Shown piece after piece: positions 53,599 to 61,743 of a DNA stretch of 64,000 nt. The notes below the pieces were generated by a model. It saw only the letters and a program-made list of their open reading frames with translations. It had not been told where the DNA came from and searched no databases. The stretch is taken from the NCBI RefSeq assembly GCF_002934455.1, contig NZ_PTIR01000007.1, positions 219,656 through 283,655 of the forward strand. Reading direction: 5' to 3'. This stretch comes from Trinickia symbiotica. Its GTDB lineage: Bacteria > Pseudomonadota > Gammaproteobacteria > Burkholderiales > Burkholderiaceae. The translations under genes and the position numbers were made by a program. Position 1 is the first letter of the stretch. Each line of letters opens with the position of its first letter.

Positions 53599-53844
53599 CT
53601 ACCGCAATTCCGCCAGCAGTTCGATTGCTCTGGTTGGCTCGTGGATCCGATTCCCGATCCAGCGCATTGGCCAATTCGTGGGGCGTTCTATTCCGACGCA
53701 GCTCCAAAGAGGCGCGCCATTTGAGTCTCGACCAACGAAGCGGGCGGGCTGCGGTCCGTCTTCCCACGCGCTATTTGCTGACGGCGCTGGCGCCGGAATG
53801 ACCCAATAATATTTCCCAACGATCAATCGATTTCTAGCTGTCAT
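53599..53844 (-). CDS. Small hypothetical protein next to the IS66 element
   Basis: An 81-residue protein, MTARNRLIVGKYYWVIPAPA, ending NWPMRWIGNRIHEP then TRAIELLAELR, with FVGRDSNGAPLWSCVGIER in the middle. A very good ribosome-binding site (GGAGG, five bases before the ATG) supports translation. It has no signal peptide and I do not recognise a named family, although KYYWV and W-x-x-R-W-I-G blocks look conserved. The IS66 element is inserted only 31 bases upstream of the start codon, so the native promoter has probably been separated from the gene. Confidence 0.65.
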   Translation of the reverse strand: MTARNRLIVGKYYWVIPAPAPSANSAWEDGPQPARFVGRDSNGAPLWSCVGIERPTNWPMRWIGNRIHEPTRAIELLAELR

Positions 53845-53874
53845 ATGTCCTCCTCACCGCTGACGAGAACTTTA

Positions 53875-53882
53875 TACGAACC
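53875..53882. repeat. Target-site duplication of the IS66 element, left
   Basis: TACGAACC directly before the left terminal repeat. The identical eight bases follow the right end at 56328-56335, the 8-bp duplication expected of the IS66 family. Confidence 0.95.
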
Positions 53883-53905
53883 GTAAGCGTTGCCTCATCA
53901 CCGTC
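53883..53905 (+). repeat. IS66 left terminal inverted repeat
   Basis: Starts GTAAGCGTTGCC. Paired with the right end over 23 bases, with identical outer GTAAGCGT and inner CCGTC and six to seven mismatches between. Confidence 0.9.
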
Positions 53906-53966
53906 TGTTCATGAGGGCATGAAGTCGGCAACCTAATTCCCACCAGATCAAGTGGGAATCAGAACG

Positions 53967-54317
53967 ATGGAAACGAAGGCACGGGGTCGACGGCTTGGGT
54001 CCAAGAACTACCCGAAGGAATTCCGGGCAATGGTCGTGGCGCAAGCTAACGATCCTTCTCGTTCCATTGCGGATGTGGCGAATGAGCATGGCCTGAATGC
54101 CAACATGATCGCGCGCTGGCGGCGCCTGCATGAGCGCAACCATTCGGCCACGCATGCGCGGCCGTCCGAAACGTTCATTCCTGTGCAGTTGCCGGTGTCG
54201 GCGCAAGTGACGTCCAGTCTCGTCGTCGAATGTGGCGCCGTACGGGTGCGCTTCGATGGACCACTTGACCTGGGCGTGCTCAGGACGGTGCTGACAACGT
54301 TGCGGTCGGCTTCGTGA
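53967..54317 (+). CDS. tnpA: IS66 accessory transposition protein TnpA
   Basis: A 116-residue DNA-binding protein of the IS66 OrfA type, with a helix-turn-helix: [20 protein letters not shown] and [20 protein letters not shown]. Start at 53967 ([14 protein letters not shown]); a GTG at 53952 would add five residues. The stop overlaps the tnpB start (GTGA). TnpA and TnpB are both needed for transposition in this family. Confidence 0.92.
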   Translation: METKARGRRLGSKNYPKEFRAMVVAQANDPSRSIADVANEHGLNANMIARWRRLHERNHSATHARPSETFIPVQLPVSAQVTSSLVVECGAVRVRFDGPLDLGVLRTVLTTLRSAS

Positions 54318-54661
54318 TTGGTCTGCCCGCAGGGACGCGCGTATGGCTGGCCGCCGGCGCGACCGACATGCGAGCCGGCTTCAACAGCCTTGCCGCTAAA
54401 GTGCAAACCGTGCTGGAGCGCGATCCATTCTCTGGTCACGTGTTCGTGTTTCGCGGCAAACGCGGTGACCTGCTCAAGGTGCTGTGGTGGAGTGGCGACG
54501 GTATGTGTTTGCTGATGAAGCGGCTCGAGAAGGGACGCTTCATTTGGCCTCAGGCGGACAGCGGCGTCATTTGCCTTAGCCCGGCGCAACTGTCGATGTT
54601 GCTTGAAGGCATCGACTGGCGACAACCGACGAGAACTGCGCGACCGACTTCAGCGTTGTAA
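54314..54661 (+). CDS. tnpB: IS66 accessory transposition protein TnpB
   Basis: A 115-residue IS66 OrfB protein, recognised by [40 protein letters not shown] and [20 protein letters not shown]. It begins with GTG overlapping tnpA by four bases and ends 29 bases before tnpC. It is full-length for the family. Confidence 0.95.
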   Translation: MIGLPAGTRVWLAAGATDMRAGFNSLAAKVQTVLERDPFSGHVFVFRGKRGDLLKVLWWSGDGMCLLMKRLEKGRFIWPQADSGVICLSPAQLSMLLEGIDWRQPTRTARPTSAL

Positions 54662-54690
54662 ACGTCAGTACAGGCGCGTAAACTGCGCCC

Positions 54691-56283
54691 ATGACGCGCG
54701 CGAGCCCACTTCCCGACGACGTTGAAACGCTCAAGGCCATGCTGCTCGAGCAGGCAGCGGCGCTTCGCGAACGTGACGTCCAGGTCGCCAAATTACAAGA
54801 AAGAGTGGAGTCGCAAGAAGCGGCACTGGCTTCGCGGGCGGCCGAGGTCGAACACCTGAAGCTGCTCATTGCCAAGTTGCGCCGCATGCAGTTCGGCCGC
54901 AAATCGGAGAAGTTGGATCGCCAGATCGAGCAGCTCGAGCTACGTCTGGAGGACCTGCAGGCCGACGAGGGGGCTGCTCCCGTCGAGATCCCGAAGACGG
55001 CGCGCACCGCGCCGGAAGCACCGCACCGCAAACCGTTACCCGATCATCTGCCGCGCGACACGCGCACATATCTGCCGGAATCGGCCGAGCGTTGCATGCA
55101 ATGCGGCGCCACGATGAAGCGACTCGGCGAAGACGTTTCGGAGCAGCTCGAGTACGTACCGGCGAGCTTCAGGGTGATCCGGCATGTACGACCGAAGTTC
55201 GCATGCACGTGCTGCGATCACATTGCGCAAGCGAGCGCACCGAGCCGCCCCATCGAACGCGGCCTCGCCGGCCCCGGATTGCTCGCACACGTGCTCGTCT
55301 CCAAGTTCGCTGACCATGTGCCGCTTTACCGACAATCGGTCATCTATGCACGCGAAGGTGTTGAGCTCGAGCGTGCGACGCTGGCGAAGTGGGTCGGTCA
55401 TAGCGCGGCACTGTTGCAACCACTCGTCGAAGCCATTCGTCGCCACGTGATGGCGGCATCGAAACTGCACGCTGACGACACCCCTGTGCCCGTGCTCGCA
55501 CCTGGCAACGGCACAACCAAGACCGGGCGACTTTGGGTTTACGTACGCGACGATCGACCGTCAGGCGATGCAACGCCGGCTGCCGTATGGTTCACCTACA
55601 CGCCTGACCGCAAGGGCATTCGTCCGCAGCAACATCTCGCATCGTTTGCCGGCACGCTACAGGCCGATGCGTACGGTGGCTATCAAGCCATTTACGAAAC
55701 CGGACGCGTAGTCGAAGCGGCGTGTTGGGCTCACGCGAGGCGACAGATCTATGAGTTGCACGCCGCTCGGCCGAATGCCTTCAATACCGAAGCACTCGAG
55801 CGAATCGGAGCACTCTACAAAATCGAAGAGGCCATCCGCGGCAAGCCTCCCGATGAGCGCCGAGCCTATCGCCAGGCGCACGCGAAGCCGTTACTCGATC
55901 AGCTCCATACTTGGCTGGGGGAAGTGCTCGACACGCTCTCGCGCAAATCCGATACCAGCCGCGCGATTCTCTACGCGCTCAACCGTTGGGCTGCGCTCAC
56001 GCGCTATTGCGACGACGGTCGACTCGAGATCGATAATCTGCCGGTTGAGCGCGCGTTGCGCGGAGTGGCCATCGGAAGGCGGAATTACCTGTTCGCCGGC
56101 GCTGACTCTGGCGGCGAGCGCGCGACGGCAATCTACAGCCTCATCGGGACAGCAAAGCTCAACGACATCGATCCCGAGGCATATCTGCGCTTCGTACTTG
56201 CTCGCATCGCTGATCACGCGATCAACCGTGTCGATCAACTCATGCCGTGGGTTGTGGCTGAGCAACTTCGTAACCACGCCTGA
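54691..56283 (+). CDS. tnpC: IS66 transposase TnpC
   Basis: A 530-residue DDE transposase. The N-terminal leucine-rich coiled coil (residues about 10-60) is followed by the IS66 zinc-finger CMQCGATMKRLGEDVSEQLE with the second half KFACTCCDHI. The catalytic domain has aspartate near 260 (KLHADDTPVPVLAPG), aspartate near 324 (LQADAYGGYQAIYE) and glutamate near 451 (DNLPVERALRGVAIGRRNYL). The frame is intact. Confidence 0.95.
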   Translation: MTRASPLPDDVETLKAMLLEQAAALRERDVQVAKLQERVESQEAALASRAAEVEHLKLLIAKLRRMQFGRKSEKLDRQIEQLELRLEDLQADEGAAPVEIPKTARTAPEAPHRKPLPDHLPRDTRTYLPESAERCMQCGATMKRLGEDVSEQLEYVPASFRVIRHVRPKFACTCCDHIAQASAPSRPIERGLAGPGLLAHVLVSKFADHVPLYRQSVIYAREGVELERATLAKWVGHSAALLQPLVEAIRRHVMAASKLHADDTPVPVLAPGNGTTKTGRLWVYVRDDRPSGDATPAAVWFTYTPDRKGIRPQQHLASFAGTLQADAYGGYQAIYETGRVVEAACWAHARRQIYELHAARPNAFNTEALERIGALYKIEEAIRGKPPDERRAYRQAHAKPLLDQLHTWLGEVLDTLSRKSDTSRAILYALNRWAALTRYCDDGRLEIDNLPVERALRGVAIGRRNYLFAGADSGGERATAIYSLIGTAKLNDIDPEAYLRFVLARIADHAINRVDQLMPWVVAEQLRNHA

Positions 56284-56304
56284 ACATCACCGGGCTGTCG
56301 TCAA

Positions 56305-56327
56305 GACGGCGCTCACGACACGCTTAC
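56305..56327 (-). repeat. IS66 right terminal inverted repeat
   Basis: Read on the minus strand it starts GTAAGCGTGTCG and ends CCGTC, matching the left end in the outer eight and inner five bases. Confidence 0.9.
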
Positions 56328-56335
56328 TACGAACC
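56328..56335. repeat. Target-site duplication of the IS66 element, right
   Basis: TACGAACC directly after the right end, identical to 53875-53882. Confidence 0.95.
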
Positions 56336-56727
56336 GCTAGCATCGAGCATAGCTCGCCGACTAGATTTCAATGTCTGGTACCTTTGGGCTTTACCCACTA
56401 TGTGAGCTTTGACTGGGTTTCTTTGCATTTTTGTTCGCCCAGGGGGCCACGCAACATCAGGGGTGCGGTGTGGTTCGAACTGTGGGTCAATTCGGGAAAT
56501 CGGAGCTAGCTGTCCTCTTCTTGGCGTTTAGGGTCGTCGGGCCGAGCGGCAGCTAACAACCGTTATATGTTGCTTTGCCGTCGTCGGACCAGCGGCTTCT
56601 TCGAGTGACGGCTTTGCCCCTGCGCAAGGACAGCAAACGACCCCGTTGCGGACGGCCGTCTCTCCCGATAGCAGCCGCTCGCGTGCCGACTCAGCTACTT
56701 GGGAAAGGATCAATCACGATGTGCCTA
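56336..56727. other. Accessory stretch without a supported gene
   Basis: The 390 bases right of the IS66 element hold no frame with family character and have lower GC than the core. They are probably the other half of the region split by the insertion plus decayed DNA. Confidence 0.4.
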
Positions 56728-57183
56728 CTATTCCACGTTAAAACGAACCTTCACGTTCCCCGACACGTCAATCTTTTTCAGGGTCACTGTACCGGGAAAC
56801 GCTGCGGTACGATTGATCGAGAATGACACATCTAAATCTTCATTAGACCGCCAGACAACCTTGGGAGATGCGCTGTGGTCCGCAAAGTCGTCGCATACCC
56901 CAGAGTACACCTCATAAAGTTTGTCTAGATGGCTCAAGGTGGCGTCAATCGAGCTAGGAACAACATATAGCGCTTGGCGACAAAATGGCGCCAAACCACC
57001 GCCTCCTGCCCAGGTCAGCAGTATCGCCTGATAGGACCCATTCGGCGATCGGAGCGATTTGATAGCTTCGGGCTTTTCGCCCGACGTGCGCTGCGATCGA
57101 AAATGGAAGGCCCCCGATGCCACAGTGAAAACACCAATCAGGCAAAAGACCACGACGGCGATTTTTCTTATCACCCCCACCAT
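56728..57183 (-). CDS. Membrane-anchored hypothetical protein
   Basis: A 151-residue protein from the ATG at 57183 (MVGVIRKIAVVVFCLIGVFT). One N-terminal membrane helix (residues about 8-25) is followed by an extracytoplasmic domain with IKSLRSPNGSYQAILLTWAG, then two cysteines (FCRQALYVVP and GVCDDFADH). The SPNGSYQAIL block resembles DUF5412-type small proteins found in bacterial accessory regions. It lies alone on the minus strand. The function is unknown; an immunity-like role is possible but not shown. Confidence 0.6.
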   Translation of the reverse strand: MVGVIRKIAVVVFCLIGVFTVASGAFHFRSQRTSGEKPEAIKSLRSPNGSYQAILLTWAGGGGLAPFCRQALYVVPSSIDATLSHLDKLYEVYSGVCDDFADHSASPKVVWRSNEDLDVSFSINRTAAFPGTVTLKKIDVSGNVKVRFNVE

Positions 57184-57341
57184 CAGCGGCCTCCATGGCA
57201 AAACGGGATGCAGGAAGAGGGGATTGTCAGTGAACTAGGTGGCTTTGTCGAAGGGCCGCTCATGGCCGCACCCGGACCGACATCGCCGCTTCGACGCTCG
57301 GCGCACCGGGAGGCCGCAGCCCGACCCGAAGCAATTCAGAA

Positions 57342-57845
57342 TTATCTTGACGCTCGCCCATCCTTGCCCGTTGGCTTGTCTCTGACGTACGGAGCGGCGA
57401 AGTCGGCGTCGTAAGTGCCCTTCCAAGAGCGCACGCGCATCGACGTAGTGTAGTAATACTCATAGTTTGCGCGTGGAATGTTGTCCGCCGGAACCGCGAC
57501 GCTTGAAAAAACCCCATCTTGTATGGTTGAGTCGCCGGTGCAAATGTATGAGACCACGGCAAGTTGTTCGGCGAGTATCTTCCGGATGAAGTCGACTGCA
57601 CCACAGGCCTCGTCAGCTTTGCCCAGCACGGAGAAAAAATGCCGATGGGTTGTCGCGTAGAAAACCGTCACCTCATCGTTGTATAAAGAAGAAACCTCCA
57701 AGGGGCCACCTCTTGATCCTGCGAGCGACGGCACTCGAACGTTGAAGAAGTTCTCTCCAGCGCTGGCAACAATAGAAATATGGCCCCTCCAGTTCGGAAA
57801 GACACTGAGAGAAGGTCTCCCGCCATTTGGCGAGAGAAGGGCTCA
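57342..57845 (-). pseudogene. 5'-truncated hypothetical gene
   Basis: The minus-strand frame is open from a stop near 57848 and reads LSPNGGRPSLSVFPNWRGHI, SIVASAGENFFNVRVPSLAG, then NDEVTVFYATTHRHFFSVLG and YEYYYTTSMRVRSWKGTYDA. The part before the first possible start (GTG 57734) has clear protein character, so the true beginning is missing or out of frame. The overlapping frame at 57668-57904 begins MPGIALLIRKLRGLVMIELL and could hold the displaced start. The opening SPNG motif resembles the neighbouring protein at 56728, so the two may be related. Confidence 0.4.
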
Positions 57846-57958
57846 AGCAGTTCGATCATGACGAGCCCCCGTAGCTTGCGTATAAGCAGCGCGATCCCTG
57901 GCAATCCTACGCCACACGTCGATCGACCGATGTTGGCCGCACCCGGACGAACGTTTTT

Positions 57959-58150
57959 TCACCGGTCGAACCGGTACAGCGTCGCATTGCAGTCTTTAAT
58001 CTGCAGAGAGTGAACGACGTACTGACCCGCGGAGATAACTGGGATAACCTTTGCCCAGAACGCAGCTGCTCCCAAATTTTGCCTGACGTGCCATATCTGC
58101 CACGGGTCGGGATATTTCCAAAGCGAATCGAAGACGACCCGTGTTCCCAC
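57959..58150 (-). CDS. Short hypothetical protein, possible C-terminal fragment
   Basis: A 63-residue frame starting with GTG: MGTRVVFDSLWKYPDPWQIW and IPVISAGQYVVHSLQIKDCN then ATLYRFDR. The order (GTRVVFD-type strand, W-x-x-W-x-V strand, then an x-x-D-C motif) resembles the small secreted Adhesin_E / surface protein group, but there is no signal peptide in the window frame, which continues upstream without a start to a stop near 58245. It is therefore probably the end of a degraded gene. Confidence 0.3.
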   Translation of the reverse strand: MGTRVVFDSLWKYPDPWQIWHVRQNLGAAAFWAKVIPVISAGQYVVHSLQIKDCNATLYRFDR

Positions 58151-58817
58151 GCCTAGGCCGCGAAAACGCCGCGCTACTGGGATATATCGCTTTGCAACTG
58201 TGACTGATCCCGAACGAGAAATGCGAATCCTGTTATGGGAGCTTCACGATAAGGGACATCGGCTGACTATGTTAGATGTATCGGAACGGAAGGCCCGGAT
58301 GTTGAGCAAAGCCGGGACGACGCGAAAAGGCTACATGACGCGGCGATGGCTCATCCGTTCTACCGAAATCTTTCAAGAAAGGTCCAACAGAAAATTACTG
58401 TCAACGAAGCGCCCGCGTACATCCGCATCCAGAGCGATCGCAATCAGGTGAGCGGGATCACTCACGATTATTACCTCAACGTGATAATGCAGTTATCTCA
58501 TGTCACTGCCACTCCAGTACTGCATGCCTTTCATCGCAAAGGCGATCGAGGGCATGGGGCAGCTCTGGCCTGCCCTGCGCACGAGAGTCCCGGAGGAGAC
58601 ACAGCGCAAAATTGACCTATGGATTTCGTTAGCTGCCGATGGGGTGAAAGGCGCAGGAAAGTAGAGTTGGCGTGTTCCTCCGTCACTGCGCTAGGCTTCC
58701 GCCATGATACTGATTGCATGAGGCCAAGTTCGTCAGGAGCGGGCGGCCGACAACGACGTCTGGATCTGAGAAAATTTCAATGTCACACGCTTCCAATTGA
58801 GAGTTCGAAGGACAACT
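58151..58817. other. Accessory stretch without a supported gene
   Basis: About 660 bases with only short overlapping frames (for instance plus-strand frames at 58200-58451 and 58346-58615) that lack ribosome-binding sites and family character. It probably contains remnants of former genes and the promoter of the gene at 58818. Confidence 0.4.
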
Positions 58818-59192
58818 ATGGGATACGACGTTCACATCACACGCACGTCAAACTGGTTCGATGAAAGCGGACCCAAGATCGGTATCGACGAGTGGAAGGC
58901 GATCGCTCAGTCCGACTCGGACATGCGTCTCGACGGGTATGCGAGCGTGGTCGTGGGTGACGGCAGTGTCCTGAGGGTAGACAGCGAAGGGCTGGCTGTC
59001 TGGATCGCTTACGCAGGAAATGGCGTGAACGGAAATATGGCGTGGTTCGATTTTCGGAATGGCAATGTGGTAGTCAAGAATCCGGACAGCATGATCCTCG
59101 GAAAGATGTGGCAGTTAGCTCAGAGGCTCGGCGCAAAGGTGCAAGGCGAAGAGTGCGAAGTTTACGGCGCTGATGGCGCGGTCGTGGGGTAG
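58818..59192 (+). CDS. Conserved hypothetical protein (MGYDVHIT family)
   Basis: A 124-residue soluble protein from ATG 58818 (MGYDVHITRTSNWFDESGPK) with GAAGGA upstream. Further conserved-looking blocks are MRLDGYASVVVGDGSVLRVD, LAVWIAYAGNGVNGNMAWFD and VVVKNPDSMILGKMWQLAQR. Proteins starting MGYDVHITR occur singly in many bacterial accessory regions; their function is not known to me. No catalytic motif is seen. An immunity or stress-linked role would be guesswork. Confidence 0.65.
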   Translation: MGYDVHITRTSNWFDESGPKIGIDEWKAIAQSDSDMRLDGYASVVVGDGSVLRVDSEGLAVWIAYAGNGVNGNMAWFDFRNGNVVVKNPDSMILGKMWQLAQRLGAKVQGEECEVYGADGAVVG

Positions 59193-59388
59193 CTTTTGGT
59201 CCCACAGGAAGCTAGAGGGCGCGATGGCGGGTGCCGTTTTGGCCCGCTATGATTCTTAGCATACTCGCGGGCGCGAGAATAAGCACATCGTTAAACGGCC
59301 ATTCACTGTCAAGGGCTGCTCAGGGCCGGATAGCGCCCGCCGGAAGAGGCGCACACTAAATCTCGCCTTCGCCTGTGAGGAGATTGTC

Positions 59389-59778
59389 ATGGAATCCGAG
59401 AATGTCGTCGTTGTCCACCGTGCGCAGTGGAACAAGGGCAAGCTTACCAGCCCAGAAGCCGCCGCTAAAACTCGGCGAAACCTGTGGGATCGTATCCTTG
59501 TCGCGGAGAGGACTCAGATGTTCACACCGGAGTTTGTAAGCAACGAGTTGGGCGAATTCGTTTTGGTCGCCAACCACAGCTTGGAATCGACGGAGGCCGC
59601 TCGGCTAAGCGTCGAGTACAACCGAGCACGCATCCTGCATGGTCGGTCGCACCTGCCTTCAGAGTCTTGGAAATGTCGACTTGTCTACGATGTGCGGGGG
59701 CAAACGGTGAGTGAACTGACAATCGATCTAGTCCGAGCGCAACTCTGCGATGTGGCCACAGTGGAGTTCAAGCGCTGA
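59389..59778 (+). CDS. Hypothetical protein, first gene of a coupled pair
   Basis: A 129-residue protein (MESENVVVVHRAQWNKGKLT) with GAGGAG before the ATG. Middle and end read LWDRILVAERTQMFTPEFVS and WKCRLVYDVRGQTVSELTID. No family, membrane segment or catalytic motif is recognised. Its stop overlaps the next start (TGATG at 59777-59781), so the two are translated together. Codon usage is less GC-biased than in the core genes. Confidence 0.6.
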   Translation: MESENVVVVHRAQWNKGKLTSPEAAAKTRRNLWDRILVAERTQMFTPEFVSNELGEFVLVANHSLESTEAARLSVEYNRARILHGRSHLPSESWKCRLVYDVRGQTVSELTIDLVRAQLCDVATVEFKR

Positions 59779-60002
59779 TGGGCATCCAAATCGTGGTTGT
59801 GGCCGGGAGCCATGCGGAGGTGGTTGAGAAATTGGGCAATGCGGCGCCATTCGCCGAGATCTTTCCATTGCCGGAGGGCAATTCCGGGATTTCGGTCCCA
59901 TCCAAAGTCGTCGATGACATTGGAGAGCAAATCGTGCTCGGCCGCATCTCGGCCTTTGCGTATTTCGACCTCTGGGCGGGCGAGTGGAGGTTACCAAAGT
60001 AG
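59778..60002 (+). CDS. Hypothetical protein, second gene of a coupled pair
   Basis: A 74-residue protein (MGIQIVVVAGSHAEVVEKLG) ending ISAFAYFDLWAGEWRLPK. It depends on translational coupling to the gene before it. The small acidic-hydrophobic composition is consistent with a partner or immunity subunit, but no family is recognised. Confidence 0.5.
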   Translation: MGIQIVVVAGSHAEVVEKLGNAAPFAEIFPLPEGNSGISVPSKVVDDIGEQIVLGRISAFAYFDLWAGEWRLPK

Positions 60003-60112
60003 ACGCGGCGTCGGGAAGTGGCGGCCAAGGTACGGTCCGGTCGGCGCAGGTCGCTAGCCGGCCAACATGAGACATTCGACAACAGCGTACCATTCGTTGA
60101 CAATCGGGACGG

Positions 60113-61534
60113 ATGTCAAAGCGTAGCTCAATCGAGGCTAAGTTCTTGGTCTCGGATGATATTCGAGGCGTTTCTGTGCGGGGTATTGAGATGGCCGAAG
60201 CAGCGCATGAAAATCGCTGTCCGTTGAGCGCGGTGGACCGACGGCTCGCGGACGTCCACCGGCAATGGCACGAGGCTGAACGTGGATACTTTGACCCCGA
60301 AAGTTTTAGAGTCTCGATTCAGACCGCGATTCAGACACTGCGCACCGTCACTTTCATTGTGCAAAGTAATAAGCGGCTCTTCACCAACTTCGATCCTTGG
60401 TATGAGTCGTGGCAAAACAGGTTGCGTGCTGACTCCTTGATGCGTTGGATGGTGGATGCACGCAACAAAATCGAGAAGCAAGGCGATCTGGAAGCTCATA
60501 GCTTTGTTCGAGCCGAGGTCATGGCGTCGTACTACGAGGAAGGGCCACGGATGGAGGTCCCAGCCGAGCTCTTCCAGAGTCCAGTTGAACTGATCAGCAG
60601 CATTCCCACCGAAGCATTGCGAAAGCATGTATTCAAAGATGGCATCCTACGTATTCAAAGGCGTTGGGTAGAAAACAGCTTGCCAGAGTACGAGCTCTTA
60701 GACGCTGTAGGGATCGCCTATGGGAAGGTCGCCCAGTTAGTGGCTGATGCGCACCGACAATTGGGCTTGGAACCTCCTTCCACGATGGTCGGCGACATCG
60801 ACCGCACGGAGGGGGAAGAATCCCGAGGGGGAAGATTGCCCTGCATGATCGGTCATGACGACGCTCGTAGCCACCATGTCTGGCTTGCTACGGGACAGCC
60901 AATTGAGATCGAACGGAAAGCTGTTGAATTCGACCGAAAGGGAGCGGAACAGGCCGCAGGCAAATACGGGCTCAATCCAAAGGAGATGTTCCCGTCGACA
61001 GACCCCGCGCCGGAAGCTACGTTGAACGGTCTGTTCGATGCAGCCAGAAAGATGTTTTCCGTGGATGGTCATCACGACACCATTGCCTTCCTCCTGAAGG
61101 GCGCACGTCCCGTAAATTTGATGCAACTGGCTCCTCAAGAGCACGGGGAAAAATACCTTCTCATGAGAATGCTGGCGAACGAGGTGATCAAATATGGTGC
61201 AGATGGAGTGATCCTCCTCAGTGAGGTCTGGTGCGCGCCCTATGATTCGAACAATCCTTATCGTCGGGCAGTCGACGCGCCTGAAAGAACAGAGTATCTA
61301 ACAGCCGTCCTCGTAACCCAAACCGGTGTTCCCGTTGAACTGCGTGCGCTGATTGCGCGCGAAGACGGTAGCGTAGCCCTGGGGGAGACGGAAACGTTTC
61401 TAGATGAAGCGCAAATTGCTTTTGCTCCTATTTACGCCGCGTGGGGACGCGCGATTCCTAAGGCTTGGATCGAAGTGGTAACGATTGGTGCCGGGGATGC
61501 AGCTTCTGGTGAGGACCCGACGACATCGGTTTGA
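60113..61534 (+). CDS. Large hypothetical protein of the accessory island
   Basis: A 473-residue soluble protein starting MSKRSSIEAKFLVSDDIRGV; an alternative ATG at 60191 gives MAEAAHENRCPLSAVDRRLA. The N-terminal third is helical, with FIVQSNKRLFTNFDPWYESW, RADSLMRWMVDARNKIEKQG and LEAHSFVRAEVMASYY. The C-terminal half is mixed alpha/beta (DGVILLSEVWCAPYDSNNPY, TAVLVTQTGVPVELRALIAR). The ARNKIEK segment recalls the helix pair of HEPN-like proteins but the RxxxxH motif is not satisfied (no histidine at the right spacing). The function is unknown. Confidence 0.6.
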   Translation: MSKRSSIEAKFLVSDDIRGVSVRGIEMAEAAHENRCPLSAVDRRLADVHRQWHEAERGYFDPESFRVSIQTAIQTLRTVTFIVQSNKRLFTNFDPWYESWQNRLRADSLMRWMVDARNKIEKQGDLEAHSFVRAEVMASYYEEGPRMEVPAELFQSPVELISSIPTEALRKHVFKDGILRIQRRWVENSLPEYELLDAVGIAYGKVAQLVADAHRQLGLEPPSTMVGDIDRTEGEESRGGRLPCMIGHDDARSHHVWLATGQPIEIERKAVEFDRKGAEQAAGKYGLNPKEMFPSTDPAPEATLNGLFDAARKMFSVDGHHDTIAFLLKGARPVNLMQLAPQEHGEKYLLMRMLANEVIKYGADGVILLSEVWCAPYDSNNPYRRAVDAPERTEYLTAVLVTQTGVPVELRALIAREDGSVALGETETFLDEAQIAFAPIYAAWGRAIPKAWIEVVTIGAGDAASGEDPTTSV

Positions 61535-61743
61535 TTCGTGGACGATAAGTCCGCACTGGAGAATGTCGAGAGGTCGCTGCGGGTCGCGCTCGGCCAGTTG
61601 CCTCGTTTCGATGTAGCGTCGCCTTATGCGAGACGCATCTGATTGTCATCGGCCACGAACGGCCGGTCCGCAAAGCGTAGACTGCCGGTGTTCCAATCGT
61701 GCCGTTCTTATCCTAGGCATCTGTCCACCGTCGACGAGTTGCT

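Larger units (their letters stand above)
53883..56327 (+). mobile_element. Complete IS66-family insertion sequence
   Basis: A 2445-bp element with three genes (tnpA, tnpB, tnpC) in the usual order. The ends are imperfect 23-bp inverted repeats starting GTAAGCGT and ending CCGTC inside (53883-53905 and 56305-56327), and the element is flanked by the duplication TACGAACC. All three genes are intact and the duplication is exact, so the insertion looks recent and possibly still active. Confidence 0.96.

Noticed and set aside
58200..58615. Two overlapping plus-strand frames of 83 and 89 codons
   Set aside because: No ribosome-binding site, no family pattern, and lysine/arginine/serine-rich translation typical of non-coding DNA.
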